Shown here: piece after piece, positions 8,750-17,433 of the stretch
Layout of the letters: the number at the start of each line of letters is the position of its first letter
Position numbering within the stretch: the first letter of the stretch is position 1
Assembly: GCF_002259415.1 (NCBI RefSeq)
Contig: NZ_NPFY01000019.1
Coordinates: 62,001 to 126,000 of the forward strand
Length of the DNA stretch: 64,000 nt
Source: Rhodococcus sp. 14-2470-1b
Lineage (GTDB): Bacteria; Actinomycetota; Actinomycetes; Mycobacteriales; Mycobacteriaceae
Reading direction: 5' to 3'
Program-made: the position numbers and the translations under genes
The notes under the pieces: model-generated
Told to the model about the DNA's origin: nothing
Database searches by the model: none
The model's input: only the letters and a program-made list of their open reading frames with translations

Positions 8750-9508
8750 TCAGCGCCCTCGCCAGACCGGAGTCCGTTTCTCCTTGAACGCCGATGCCCC
8801 CTCGCGGGCGTCTTCCGAGCTTCGGACTGGCTCGTAGATCTTCCACATCTCCGCGAACTGCTCGTCGTTGGACCAGTCGCGCGCCTTGGTGATGATTTCT
8901 TTGGTCGCCCGCACAGCCATCGGGCCGTTCTTCGCGATCTTCTTCGCCAGCTCCAGCGCGACCTCCAGTGCCTCTCCCGCTGGGGTGAGCCGGTTGATCA
9001 GGCCGGCGTCCTTGGCTTCCTGTGCGCTGATGAAATCGCCGGTGAGGCACCATTCGACGGCGAGTGCGCGCGGGACCCGGTCGGGCAGCCGGAGTAACCC
9101 GCCGCCGCCGGCGAGCAGACCTCGCTTGACTTCGGGGAGGCCGAAAATTGCTGTCTCCGACGCCACGACGAGATCACAGGCAAGCACGATCTCGAAACCT
9201 CCGGCGATGGCGTGGCCCTCGACGGCAGCGATCAGCGGTTTTGCCGGGGGAGTCTCGGCGACTCCCGCGAATCCTCGCCCCGGAATCGACGGCTTCTCAC
9301 CGGCGAGGAAGGCCTTCAAATCCATTCCGGTGCAGAAACTCTTGCCCTCACCGGCGATGACACCCGCGACGAGATCGTCGCGGACATCCAGCTCGTCCAT
9401 GGCGTCGGCGATGGCCTGCGCGGTGGCGGTGTCGATCGCGTTACGCACTTCGGGCCGGGCGATCGTGACTACCTGCACCCCGTCGACCTGCTTCACAAGG
9501 ACCGTCAT
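8750..9508 (-). CDS. Enoyl-CoA hydratase/isomerase (crotonase) family protein
   Basis: A 252-aa crotonase. The first oxyanion-hole region reads GKSFCTGMDLKAF and the second HAIAGGFEIVLACDLVVA, followed by FGLPEVKRGLLAGGGGLLRLP. The residue pattern after GLPEVKRG is typical of mycobacterial EchA proteins, where the first hydratase Glu is often replaced, so isomerase or hydratase activity cannot be decided from sequence alone. Its ATG overlaps the stop of the upstream SDR by 4 bp. It sits between two SDRs and downstream of a thiolase, which is the layout of a beta-oxidation set. Confidence 0.88.
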   Translation of the reverse strand: MTVLVKQVDGVQVVTIARPEVRNAIDTATAQAIADAMDELDVRDDLVAGVIAGEGKSFCTGMDLKAFLAGEKPSIPGRGFAGVAETPPAKPLIAAVEGHAIAGGFEIVLACDLVVASETAIFGLPEVKRGLLAGGGGLLRLPDRVPRALAVEWCLTGDFISAQEAKDAGLINRLTPAGEALEVALELAKKIAKNGPMAVRATKEIITKARDWSNDEQFAEMWKIYEPVRSSEDAREGASAFKEKRTPVWRGR

Positions 9509-10269
9509 CGCGGTGCCATCCGGATCGCCCCGTCGAGGCGTATGACTTCGCCGTTGATCATCGCGTTGTCGACGATGTGCAGGGCGAGCTTGGCGTACTC
9601 GTCGGCGTCGCCGAGGCGCGCGGGGTGGGGGATCTGGGCGGCCAAGCCGTCGCGAATTTCTTGGGAGAACCGGGACAGAATCGGGGTGTCGAAGATTCCG
9701 GGCGCAATGCTGTTGACGCGAACCAACTTACGAGACAGATCGCGAGCCGCAACCAACGTCATGCCGACAACACCGGCTTTGGCCGACGCGTACGGAATCT
9801 GACCGATCTGACCTTCCCACGCTGCGACGGATGCCGTCATGATGACGACGCCGCGCTCACCGTCGACCGGTTCGTTGCGGACCATCCGAGCTGCTGCGAG
9901 CCTGAGGACATTGAAGCTGCCGATCAGATTCGTCTGGATCAGTGAAGTGTAGAGCTCCAGAGAGCCTGGTGTTCCGTCTTTTTCGACGACCCGAACGGTT
10001 CCGCCGCGGCCTGCGCAGTGCACGACCGACCGAATGGGAGCCCGAGCTTCGGCGAGATCCAACGCCGCATCGACGGCGTCGGGATCGGCGACGTCGGCGG
10101 GACCGAACTGCACGAAGTCGCCGAGCTCCTGCGCCACGTCCTTGCCGGCGGACTGCGGCAGATCGACGATGACAGTGTTGACGCCTGCGGCGACGAACCG
10201 CTTGACCGTCGCGAGTCCGAGGCCGGACGCCCCGCCCGTGACGACCGCGGAAGAATTGGTGAGATCCAT
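9505..10269 (-). CDS. 3-hydroxyacyl-CoA dehydrogenase-type SDR (HSD17B10-like)
   Basis: A 254-aa SDR with TGGASGLG, HCAGRGG in place of NNAG, and catalytic YASAK. The segment VVIMTASVAAWEGQIGQIPYA and the C-terminus GEVIRLDGAIRM are close to type II 3-hydroxyacyl-CoA dehydrogenases (17-beta-HSD10 family). This fits oxidation of a 3-hydroxyacyl-CoA to the 3-ketoacyl-CoA, directly before cleavage by the thiolase encoded immediately upstream. The spacing to the thiolase is 11 bp, and it is ATGA-coupled to the crotonase downstream. Confidence 0.88.
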   Translation of the reverse strand: MDLTNSSAVVTGGASGLGLATVKRFVAAGVNTVIVDLPQSAGKDVAQELGDFVQFGPADVADPDAVDAALDLAEARAPIRSVVHCAGRGGTVRVVEKDGTPGSLELYTSLIQTNLIGSFNVLRLAAARMVRNEPVDGERGVVIMTASVAAWEGQIGQIPYASAKAGVVGMTLVAARDLSRKLVRVNSIAPGIFDTPILSRFSQEIRDGLAAQIPHPARLGDADEYAKLALHIVDNAMINGEVIRLDGAIRMAPR

Positions 10270-10280
10270 GAACCGACTCC

Positions 10281-11435
10281 TTACTTCAGTATCTCGATGA
10301 TGGTTGCGTTGGCCATTCCGCCTGCTTCACACATGGTCTGCAATCCGTAACGGCCACCGGTACGTTCGAGGTGATTGATCAACGTGGTCATGATGCGGGC
10401 GCCCGACGCACCCAATGGATGCCCTAGTGCAATGGCGCCACCGACGGGATTCAGCACGTCCTGATCGACGCCGAGTTCCTTCGCCCATGCCAGCGGTACC
10501 GAGGCAAATGCTTCGTTGACCTCGAAAGCGGAGATGTCGGCCAGCGTCAAACCCGCCTTTTTCAACACCTTTTCGGTCGCCGGGATCGGGCCGGTGAGCA
10601 TCAGTAGAGGATCGTCGCCGATCACCGCGGAGGCGACGATTCTGGCCCGGGGCCGCAGACCCAACTGCGAGGCCCGCTCCTCGCTCATCACCAACAGGGC
10701 CGCCGCACCATCGGTGATCTGCGACGCGTTCCCGGCGGTGACGGTCCAGTCGAGGTCAGGGAACTGCGCTCGACGCTCGTCGGTGCCGAACACGGCTTTC
10801 AGTCCGCCGAGCTTCTCGGCCGTTGTGCCCGTTCGGATGGTTTCGTCGGCGACGAGGCCACCGACCGGCACGATCTCGCCGGCAAAGTCCGCCTCCGAGG
10901 CTCGTGCGTGGGAGCGAGCGGAGTATTCGTCGAGTTCCGACCTGGAGATTCCCCACTTCTGTGCGACGAGTTCCGCGGCGACTCCCTGCGGCACCAGCAC
11001 TGGGAACCGCTCTCGAACACCCTCGCCGAACGGATCGGCGTCGCCGCGTGCACTGCCCATGGGGACCCGGCTCATCGATTCGACCCCGCCTGCGATCGCG
11101 ATGTCGTACGCACCGGCCACGACGCCGTGGACGGCGAAATCCAGTGCCTGCTGGCCGGAGCCGCATTTGCGTTCGACCGTCACCGACGGCACGTGTACCG
11201 GGAAACCCGCGGACAGTACTGCTTGACGGCCGGGTGTTCCCGATTGCTCACCGTTGCCTCCGACGCACCCGATGATGACGTCGTCCAGCAGACCCGCGTC
11301 GAGCGAGGATCTGTCCACCAATTGCCTCAGCACCTGACCGAGAAGATCGGCGGGATGAAGGTGCGACAGTCCACCTCCGATTTTGCCCTTGGCCATGGGC
11401 GACCGAACGGCGTCGACGATGACTGCTCGTGTCAT
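10281..11435 (-). CDS. Acetyl-CoA acetyltransferase / 3-ketoacyl-CoA thiolase
   Basis: A 384-aa thiolase that should cleave a 3-ketoacyl-CoA with CoA. The nucleophilic Cys is in VERKCGSGQQALDF, NEAF is present, the catalytic His is in GGAIALGHPLGASG and the second Cys is in TMCEAGGMANA, so all catalytic residues are retained. Length is slightly below the usual 390-400 aa but complete. It is the first gene of the minus-strand operon that runs down to 2313, and its start lies opposite an acyl-CoA dehydrogenase operon across a 142-bp divergent promoter region containing CATGATTA on this side. Confidence 0.9.
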   Translation of the reverse strand: MTRAVIVDAVRSPMAKGKIGGGLSHLHPADLLGQVLRQLVDRSSLDAGLLDDVIIGCVGGNGEQSGTPGRQAVLSAGFPVHVPSVTVERKCGSGQQALDFAVHGVVAGAYDIAIAGGVESMSRVPMGSARGDADPFGEGVRERFPVLVPQGVAAELVAQKWGISRSELDEYSARSHARASEADFAGEIVPVGGLVADETIRTGTTAEKLGGLKAVFGTDERRAQFPDLDWTVTAGNASQITDGAAALLVMSEERASQLGLRPRARIVASAVIGDDPLLMLTGPIPATEKVLKKAGLTLADISAFEVNEAFASVPLAWAKELGVDQDVLNPVGGAIALGHPLGASGARIMTTLINHLERTGGRYGLQTMCEAGGMANATIIEILK

Positions 11436-11479
11436 GAAAACCCTCCTGAAGCAGGTTTCTGGAAAGCTCGCGAACTATT

Positions 11480-11559
11480 CATGATTATGTTTAGCATGAA
11501 CCTAGCGGCCGACGGGTGAGATCTTGTACCGTAGGTCACACCGGATTAGTATAATCATG
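11480..11559. promoter_or_regulatory. Divergent promoter/operator region with two TAATCATG sites
   Basis: Between the thiolase operon and the acyl-CoA dehydrogenase operon lies an AT-rich stretch in otherwise GC-rich DNA. CATGATTA occurs at 11480-11487, facing the thiolase, and the same octamer in the other direction, TAATCATG, at 11552-11559, facing the dehydrogenase. For the plus strand a plausible promoter is TTGTAC (11524-11529), a 17-bp spacer and TAGTAT (11547-11552). The same octamer or heptamer recurs in other promoters of the island, so it may be a shared operator. Promoter assignment is by eye only. Confidence 0.5.
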
Positions 11560-11577
11560 AGCATGAAAGAGGTGGCC

Positions 11578-12747
11578 ATGTCTGCCAGCACACTCACCGA
11601 CGACGAGCGCGCCATCAAAGAGGTGGCCGCCAAGGTCGCCACTGAGCGGTACGCTCCCAAAGCTGCGCAGTGGGATGCGGAGAGAACTGCATTCCCGCTC
11701 GAAGAACGGAAGTTCCTCGGGTCGCTCGGCTTCCTCGGGATCGCACTCCCTGAGCGCTTCGGTGGAGGAGGTGCCCCACTTCAGCAGGCGCTCAACGTCA
11801 TCGAGGAGTTCGCCTACCACTGCAGGCCCGCCGCATTCCAGATCTTCGAGGCGAACACCGGCCCAGCCCAGGTGATCGCTCGGATCGGAACGGATGAACA
11901 GCGTGAGCGATTCCTCCCGGGAATCATCGCCGGCGACTTGACCATGGCCGTGGCGATCTCCGAACCCGACGCGGGCTCTGCTGCCACGGACCTGACCACC
12001 AAAGCAACGGTAGACGGAGATACCGTCCGAGTCAGTGGAAACAAGCGCTGGATCTCCAACGGATCCGAGGCCGACGTGTACCTCGTCTACTCGCGCATGA
12101 GCGATGCCCCGGGCGCGAAGGGGATCGGCGCTGTTCTCGTCGAAGCCGACCGGGAAGGCGTCAGTTACGGCGCCCGTGAAAAGCTCATGGGCTTCCGCGG
12201 CATCCCTTCGGCAGACATCTACTTCGACGACGTCGCCGTCCCGAAGGAGAACATCGTCGTCGAACCCGGTGGCTTCCGCACGCTCTTCACCGCGTTCTCG
12301 ATCGAGCGACTCGGCAATTCGACGATGAGTCTTGCGCTCGGCCAGGCTGCACTCGACCAGTCGATCCGCTACGTGCAGGAGCGGACGCAGTTCGGTAAGC
12401 CGTTGATCGAGTTCCAGGCCGTACAGATGACGATCGCGGACATGGCGCTTCAGGTCGATGCCGCGAGGCTGCTGCTGCAGCGTGCCGCTGCATCGGTGAT
12501 CGACGGGGAACAGCTTCCCAACTCGCTGCACGTCTCCCTTGCCAAGTGCACTGCCAACGAGATGGCGAAGAAGGTTACCGATCTCGCGATGCAGCTTCAC
12601 GGCGGCAACGGCTACACCGAGGAATTCGGCATCGAGCGCATGCACCGTGACGCGCACGGCTGGGCGCTCGCCGGTGGAACGCCGACCATGCAGCGAACCC
12701 GAATAGTTTCCGAATTACTGGGACGTTCGTTCGACCAACGCGCTTGA
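11578..12747 (+). CDS. Acyl-CoA dehydrogenase (IVD-like catalytic Glu)
   Basis: A 389-aa flavoprotein that introduces an alpha,beta double bond in an acyl-CoA. The FAD/substrate region AISEPDAGSAATD and C-terminal LHGGNGYTEEFGIERMHRDA are clear. The canonical catalytic Glu position of MCAD (YEGT) reads AGGT here, whereas helix G reads SIERLGNSTMS, so the base is probably the Glu there, as in isovaleryl-CoA dehydrogenase; this suggests a branched acyl chain. I chose ATG at 11578, preceded by AAAGAGG at a good distance, over in-frame ATGs at 11557 and 11563. First gene of a nine-gene operon. Confidence 0.9.
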   Translation: MSASTLTDDERAIKEVAAKVATERYAPKAAQWDAERTAFPLEERKFLGSLGFLGIALPERFGGGGAPLQQALNVIEEFAYHCRPAAFQIFEANTGPAQVIARIGTDEQRERFLPGIIAGDLTMAVAISEPDAGSAATDLTTKATVDGDTVRVSGNKRWISNGSEADVYLVYSRMSDAPGAKGIGAVLVEADREGVSYGAREKLMGFRGIPSADIYFDDVAVPKENIVVEPGGFRTLFTAFSIERLGNSTMSLALGQAALDQSIRYVQERTQFGKPLIEFQAVQMTIADMALQVDAARLLLQRAAASVIDGEQLPNSLHVSLAKCTANEMAKKVTDLAMQLHGGNGYTEEFGIERMHRDAHGWALAGGTPTMQRTRIVSELLGRSFDQRA

Positions 12748-12779
12748 ATAACGAAGTAACTTGAGAAGGAGTACAAGAA

Positions 12780-13550
12780 ATGCAGCGTTATGAAGGTCGC
12801 ATCGCCGCCGTCATCGGCGGAGGATCCGGCATGGGCCGTGCCATCAGCCACCGTCTCGCCTCCGAGGGGGCGTTCGTCTACGTGACCGACCTCAGTGAGG
12901 AAGCTGCACTGAAAGTAGCCGCGGAAATCGAAGCCGACGGCGGACAGGCGACAGCAGTGACCGTCGACGCCACGAACAACGACGACCTGAAGTCGCTCTT
13001 CGCCAAGATCGACGCCGAGAAGGGCGTATTGCATGCACTTCACGCTCAGGTCGGCATGCCGGGTCCGGGCGGACTCGAAGTCGACGATGCAACGTGGGAC
13101 AAGAACATCGACGTCAACGTCAAGAGCGCTTACTACTCGACGACACTCGGATTCGAACTGCTCAAGAAAGCAGGCGGCAAGGGCTCGGTCACGCTGACCT
13201 CCTCGACGTCGGCTCTCATCGGATCGCCGTTCAGCCCCATCTACTCGATGACCAAGGGAGCGCTCGTACCGTTCGGTCGCGCGCTCGCGCTCAACGGCGC
13301 GAAAGACGGAATCCGCGTCAACGTCATCTGCCCGGGTCAGGTCAAGACGCCGATGCTTGCGCAGTTCTTCGGCCGCGAGCCCGGATCCGACGTGTCGGCG
13401 CTGACGGCCGATTTCGTCGCGACGATTCCGCTCGGCCGCGGCGCCGAGCCCGAGGAGATCGCCTCGGTCATCGCGTTCCTCAACAGCGACGACGCCAGCT
13501 ACATCACTGGCGTCACCATCCCCGTCGACGGCGGCCTCACCGCGCAATAA
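12780..13550 (+). CDS. SDR family oxidoreductase with altered NNAG motif
   Basis: A 256-aa SDR with cofactor motif GGGSGMG and catalytic YSMTK, ending VTIPVDGGLTAQ. The structural NNAG motif after the fourth beta strand is replaced by HAQVG (ALHAQVGMPGPG), an unusual substitution, while the tetrad Asn region NVKSAYY is kept. Most likely a 3-hydroxyacyl-CoA or alcohol dehydrogenase of the pathway. AGGAG lies 7 bases before the ATG. It follows the acyl-CoA dehydrogenase by 32 bp and precedes the LLM flavoprotein by 25 bp, so all are co-transcribed. Confidence 0.87.
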   Translation: MQRYEGRIAAVIGGGSGMGRAISHRLASEGAFVYVTDLSEEAALKVAAEIEADGGQATAVTVDATNNDDLKSLFAKIDAEKGVLHALHAQVGMPGPGGLEVDDATWDKNIDVNVKSAYYSTTLGFELLKKAGGKGSVTLTSSTSALIGSPFSPIYSMTKGALVPFGRALALNGAKDGIRVNVICPGQVKTPMLAQFFGREPGSDVSALTADFVATIPLGRGAEPEEIASVIAFLNSDDASYITGVTIPVDGGLTAQ

Positions 13551-13575
13551 GCGCGCCACATCAGAAGGGACTCTC

Positions 13576-14601
13576 ATGGTTCAGGTCGGCTTACTGCTCA
13601 GCGACGTGCCGAAGTCGGTGACGCCGGCGCAGCAGTTCAAGGACATCCTCCGCATCGTCGAGACCGCGGAGGACAACGGATTCAACTACATCGCCATCGG
13701 GCAGCACTTCCTCTACGGCGATCTGCGCTGGCTCCAGCCGGTGCCGCTGCTCGCTCGCCTTGCGGCGCACGTCGCTCCGACGACCAAGCTCGTCACGCAG
13801 ATCATGATCGCCCCGCTGTATCACCCGGTCATGCTTGCCGAGGAGATCGCGACCCTCGACGTCGTCACCGAAGGCCGGTTGATCTTCGGCGCCGGATTGG
13901 GTTACCGACCAGAGGAGTTCGACTATCTCCAGGTTCCGTACAAGGAGCGCGCCGGGCGGTTCGACGAATCTCTCCAGGTCATGAAGCAGCTGTGGACGCA
14001 GGACGAGGTCACCTTCGAGGGCAAGTACTTCCAGCTCGACGGCGTCAAACCGCACCTGCATCCCGTTCAGCAACCGCATGTCCCGATCTGGATCGGCGCG
14101 CACGCCATGGGCGGTGTGCGTCGAGCAGGAAAGTACGGTGACGCCTACGCCGTGCCGCCCGAGACCCCGAAGCACGAGGTCGAGGAGCGCTACCGCGTCG
14201 TCAAGGATCTGTTCGAGGCGCGCGGCAAGGAATTCGGCCTCCAGCCGCTTCGGCGCAACGTCCTTGTGGCAGACAGCAAGGAAGAGGCGATGGTCGAGTA
14301 CGCCCGTGTCGCTCAGGGCCGGTATCTCACCTACGCGGCCAAGGGGCTCGACGTCATGGCCGGCCGCGATCTCGCCGGTCAGTTCGCCGAGTCGGTTTCC
14401 GACCACGTCATCGTCGGTACCCCGGACGACGTCGTCGGCAAGCTCACCGATCTGGTGACCACCCTGCCGGTCGACCCTCTGCTGTTACGCCCCCAGTGGC
14501 CGACGATGGATGGTGACGAGACCATCGCCGCGATCGAGCGTCTCGGCAAGGATGTCGTTCCGTCGATGCTGGCCCTCGAGCCGTTCCGGGACTTCAAGTG
14601 A
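13576..14601 (+). CDS. LLM class flavin-dependent oxidoreductase
   Basis: A 341-aa luciferase-like monooxygenase-family TIM barrel. Family signs are the N-terminal GLLLSDVPKSVTPAQQFKD, the segment IMIAPLYHPVMLAEEIATLD and GRLIFGAGLGYRPEEFDY. Members use FMNH2 or F420 for oxygenation or dehydrogenation of diverse substrates; the sequence does not show which cofactor is used. In this operon it is the only candidate oxygenase between acyl-CoA dehydrogenase and ligase genes, so it may modify the acid before or after CoA activation, possibly at a ketone. The stop overlaps the next gene (GTGA). Confidence 0.85.
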   Translation: MVQVGLLLSDVPKSVTPAQQFKDILRIVETAEDNGFNYIAIGQHFLYGDLRWLQPVPLLARLAAHVAPTTKLVTQIMIAPLYHPVMLAEEIATLDVVTEGRLIFGAGLGYRPEEFDYLQVPYKERAGRFDESLQVMKQLWTQDEVTFEGKYFQLDGVKPHLHPVQQPHVPIWIGAHAMGGVRRAGKYGDAYAVPPETPKHEVEERYRVVKDLFEARGKEFGLQPLRRNVLVADSKEEAMVEYARVAQGRYLTYAAKGLDVMAGRDLAGQFAESVSDHVIVGTPDDVVGKLTDLVTTLPVDPLLLRPQWPTMDGDETIAAIERLGKDVVPSMLALEPFRDFK

Positions 14602-16241
14602 GCCAGACATACACCGATCTGCACCCGGGCTTCGTGGACCCCGAAGGGTGGACGCTCGACAACGTGCTGCGCACCCACGCCGCGGCCACGCCCGACGCCA
14701 CCTTCCTGGTGACGCCCGAGGAGAAACTGGAGTTCACCTACTCCGAGATTCTCGGCGCTGCCGAGCGAATCGCGGGCTCGTGGCATGCCGCGGGAGCGCA
14801 GCAGGGTGACCGCGTCGTCATCATGGCAATGAATTCGTCACGGCTGGTACGTAGTTGGTTCGCTGCCGCCGTCGGCGGGACCGTCGAGGTCCCGATCAAC
14901 ACCAACTACGAAGGCGAATTCCTGCGCCATCAGATCGTCACGGTCGGTGCTCGCTGGGCCGTCATCGACGACACGTTCGCCGAGCGATTCGTTGCCATCG
15001 CCGAGCACAGCCACGGCATCGAGAAGTTCTGGGTGATCGACACCGGTACCGCGGACAGGGCAATCGCGCTGCTGCGCGCGCACGGCTGGCAGGCCGATGC
15101 CTGGGACGAATTGGAGAAGGGCACACCCGTCACCGTTCCCGCGCCGCGCGCGCAGGACCTCGGGGCGATCTTTTTCACCTCGGGCACGACGGGGCCGTCC
15201 AAGGGCGTCGCGATGCCGCACTCGCAGCTGTACTTCTTCGCGCAGGAAGTCGTGTCGCTGACGCGGCTCACTCCATCCGATCGCTACATGACGACGACGC
15301 CGTTGTTCCACGGCAACGCCCAGTTCATGGCCGTCTATCCGGCGCTCGTCGCGGGCGCCAGTGCCGTGGTCCACCCCAAGTTCAGTGCGAGCCGATGGAT
15401 CGACATGGTCCGCGACTCCGGCGTCACCGTCACCAATTTCGTCGGCGTCATGATGGACTTCGCGTGGAAACAGGCTCCGCGGGGCAACGATCGCGACAAT
15501 CAACTGCGCGCCGTGTACGCAGCCCCGATCGCGGACACCGTCGTCGAGCAGTTCAAAGATCGCTACGGCATAGAGGCTTTCGTCAACGCTTTCGGACTCA
15601 CCGAGACGTGTGCACCGATCCTCACTCCGTACGGCGAGAAGATTCCGCCCGGCGCGGCAGGCAAGGTGGCGTCGGACTGGTTCGACATCAGGCTCGTCGA
15701 CCCCGAGACCGACCGTGAAGTACCTGTCGGTGCAGTCGGAGAGCTCGTCGTACGCCCGGTCCAGCCGTGGACTTGCAGCATGGGTTACTACGGTATGCCG
15801 GAGAAGACGCTCGAAGCGTGGCGCAATCTCTGGTTCCATACCGGCGACGCATTGCGCAAGGACGAGGACGGCTGGTTCTACTTCGTCGACCGCTACAAGG
15901 ACGCGTTGCGGCGGCGCGGGGAGAACATCAGCTCCTACGAGGTGGAGCAGGCCGTACTCGCACACCCGGCCGTCGTCGAATGCGCCGTCATCGGTGTACC
16001 CGCCGATGTCGAGGCCGGCGAGGACGAGGTGCTCGCTGCCGTTGTGGTCAGCGAAAAAGCCGATCCAGCAGAGATTCTCGACTGGTGCAAGGGCCGAATC
16101 CCGGCCTTCGCCACACCGCGCTACGTCCGTTTCCTGGACGCACTTCCCAAAACTCCGTCCGAGAAGGTCCGCAAGGCAGTTCTGCGCGACGAGGGCATCA
16201 CCGCCGACACGTTCGATCGCACTGCGGTGCCGGTCGCCTAG
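14598..16241 (+). CDS. Acyl-CoA synthetase / AMP-dependent ligase (FadD/CaiC-like)
   Basis: A 547-aa ANL enzyme that activates a carboxylic acid to its CoA thioester through an acyl-adenylate. Seen are the P-loop FFTSGTTGPSKGVAMPH, the A5 region NAFGLTETCAP, the hinge RRRGENISSYEVEQAV and a C-terminal Lys in TPSEKVRKAVL at the catalytic position. It starts at GTG 14598, overlapping the LLM stop (GTGA). The FGLTETC and RGENIS signatures resemble carnitine-CoA ligase (CaiC) and ATP-dependent acyl-CoA ligases more than long-chain FadD. The acid is unknown. Confidence 0.9.
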   Translation: MSQTYTDLHPGFVDPEGWTLDNVLRTHAAATPDATFLVTPEEKLEFTYSEILGAAERIAGSWHAAGAQQGDRVVIMAMNSSRLVRSWFAAAVGGTVEVPINTNYEGEFLRHQIVTVGARWAVIDDTFAERFVAIAEHSHGIEKFWVIDTGTADRAIALLRAHGWQADAWDELEKGTPVTVPAPRAQDLGAIFFTSGTTGPSKGVAMPHSQLYFFAQEVVSLTRLTPSDRYMTTTPLFHGNAQFMAVYPALVAGASAVVHPKFSASRWIDMVRDSGVTVTNFVGVMMDFAWKQAPRGNDRDNQLRAVYAAPIADTVVEQFKDRYGIEAFVNAFGLTETCAPILTPYGEKIPPGAAGKVASDWFDIRLVDPETDREVPVGAVGELVVRPVQPWTCSMGYYGMPEKTLEAWRNLWFHTGDALRKDEDGWFYFVDRYKDALRRRGENISSYEVEQAVLAHPAVVECAVIGVPADVEAGEDEVLAAVVVSEKADPAEILDWCKGRIPAFATPRYVRFLDALPKTPSEKVRKAVLRDEGITADTFDRTAVPVA

Positions 16242-16255
16242 CGCAGGAGATACAC

Positions 16256-17422
16256 ATGGACTACTCTTCCGACCCCACACACGAGGACATCCGTGCCGCG
16301 GTCAAGACGCTCTGCAAGGCGTTCCCCGACGATTATTGGATGGAACACGACGACAGCCACGAGTTTCCGTGGGACTTCTACAACGCTGTTGCCGAGGGTG
16401 GTTGGCTCGGGCTGACCGTTCCCGAGGAGTACGGCGGCGGTGGACTCGGCGTCACCGAAGCGGCCATCGTCGAGCGTGAGATCTCCGCGTCCGGAGCGGG
16501 AATGGGCGGATGCAGTGCCGTCCATATCGGCATCTTCGGATTCGAGCCGATCATCAATCACGGCAGTGAGGCGATGAAGAAGAAGTACCTTCCGCGTGTT
16601 GTCACCGGCGAACTGCACACCTCGTTCGCCGTCACCGAGCCCGATGCGGGTACCGACACCACCAACATCAAGACGTTCGCAAAGAAGGTCGACGGCGGAT
16701 TCCTGGTGTCGGGCAAGAAAGTGTGGATCACCAAGGCACAGGAAGCGGAGAAGATGCTGCTTCTGGTGCGTACGAGCCCGCGCATCGAGGGCGAGAAGCG
16801 CACCGCAGGAATGACATTGCTGTTCGCGGACATGGACCGCAGCAAAGTCCAGATTCGTCCGATCCCGAAGATGGGTCGTAATGCCGTCGACACCAACGAA
16901 CTGTTCATCGACGAACTGTTCGTCGCCGACGAGGACGTCGTCGGCGAGGTAGGCCACGGGTTCCGCACCATCCTCGGTGGTCTGAACGCCGAGCGCGTCA
17001 TCTCGGCCAACGCCGCTCTCGGCATCGGTGAAGCGGCGCTGCGCCGCGGCACCCAGTACGCCAAGGAACGAGAAGTGTTCGGCAGGCCCATCGGCAAGAA
17101 CCAGGGCATCGCGTTCCAGCTCGCCGAATCGCGTATCCGACTCGACGCTGCGACCGCCGTCGTCGACAAGGCCGCGTGGATGGTCGACGCCGGGCTCCCG
17201 TGTGGACGAGAGGCCAACGCCGCCAAGTACTTGTGCGCCGAGGCAGGCTTCTTCGCCGCCGACGCCGCGCTTCAGGTGCACGGCGGATTCGGTTTCGGCA
17301 AGGAGTTCCACGTCGAACGGTACTTCCGCGAATCCCGTCTGATGCGGATCGCGCCGATCAGCCAGGAGATGGTCCTCAACTACACCGCCGAGCATGTTCT
17401 CGGCCTGCCGCGTAGCTACTGA
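16256..17422 (+). CDS. Acyl-CoA dehydrogenase
   Basis: A 388-aa acyl-CoA dehydrogenase. It has SFAVTEPDAGTDTTNIKTFA for FAD and substrate, KVWITKA, and QVHGGFGFGKEFHVERYFRESR near the C-terminus. As in the paralogue at 11578, the MCAD-type Glu (YEGT) is missing (APIS), and a Glu in helix G (LNAERVISANAALG) is the likely base. The frame is open far upstream within the ligase gene, but ATG at 16256, preceded by GCAGGAG, gives the normal N-terminus. It lies 14 bp after the ligase. Role: alpha,beta-desaturation of the activated acid. Confidence 0.9.
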   Translation: MDYSSDPTHEDIRAAVKTLCKAFPDDYWMEHDDSHEFPWDFYNAVAEGGWLGLTVPEEYGGGGLGVTEAAIVEREISASGAGMGGCSAVHIGIFGFEPIINHGSEAMKKKYLPRVVTGELHTSFAVTEPDAGTDTTNIKTFAKKVDGGFLVSGKKVWITKAQEAEKMLLLVRTSPRIEGEKRTAGMTLLFADMDRSKVQIRPIPKMGRNAVDTNELFIDELFVADEDVVGEVGHGFRTILGGLNAERVISANAALGIGEAALRRGTQYAKEREVFGRPIGKNQGIAFQLAESRIRLDAATAVVDKAAWMVDAGLPCGREANAAKYLCAEAGFFAADAALQVHGGFGFGKEFHVERYFRESRLMRIAPISQEMVLNYTAEHVLGLPRSY

Positions 17423-17433
17423 AGGGGAGTGAC

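Noticed and set aside
16238..17395. 385-codon minus-strand frame opposite an acyl-CoA dehydrogenase
   Set aside because: Antisense shadow of a gene with clear family motifs; typical of high-GC codon bias.
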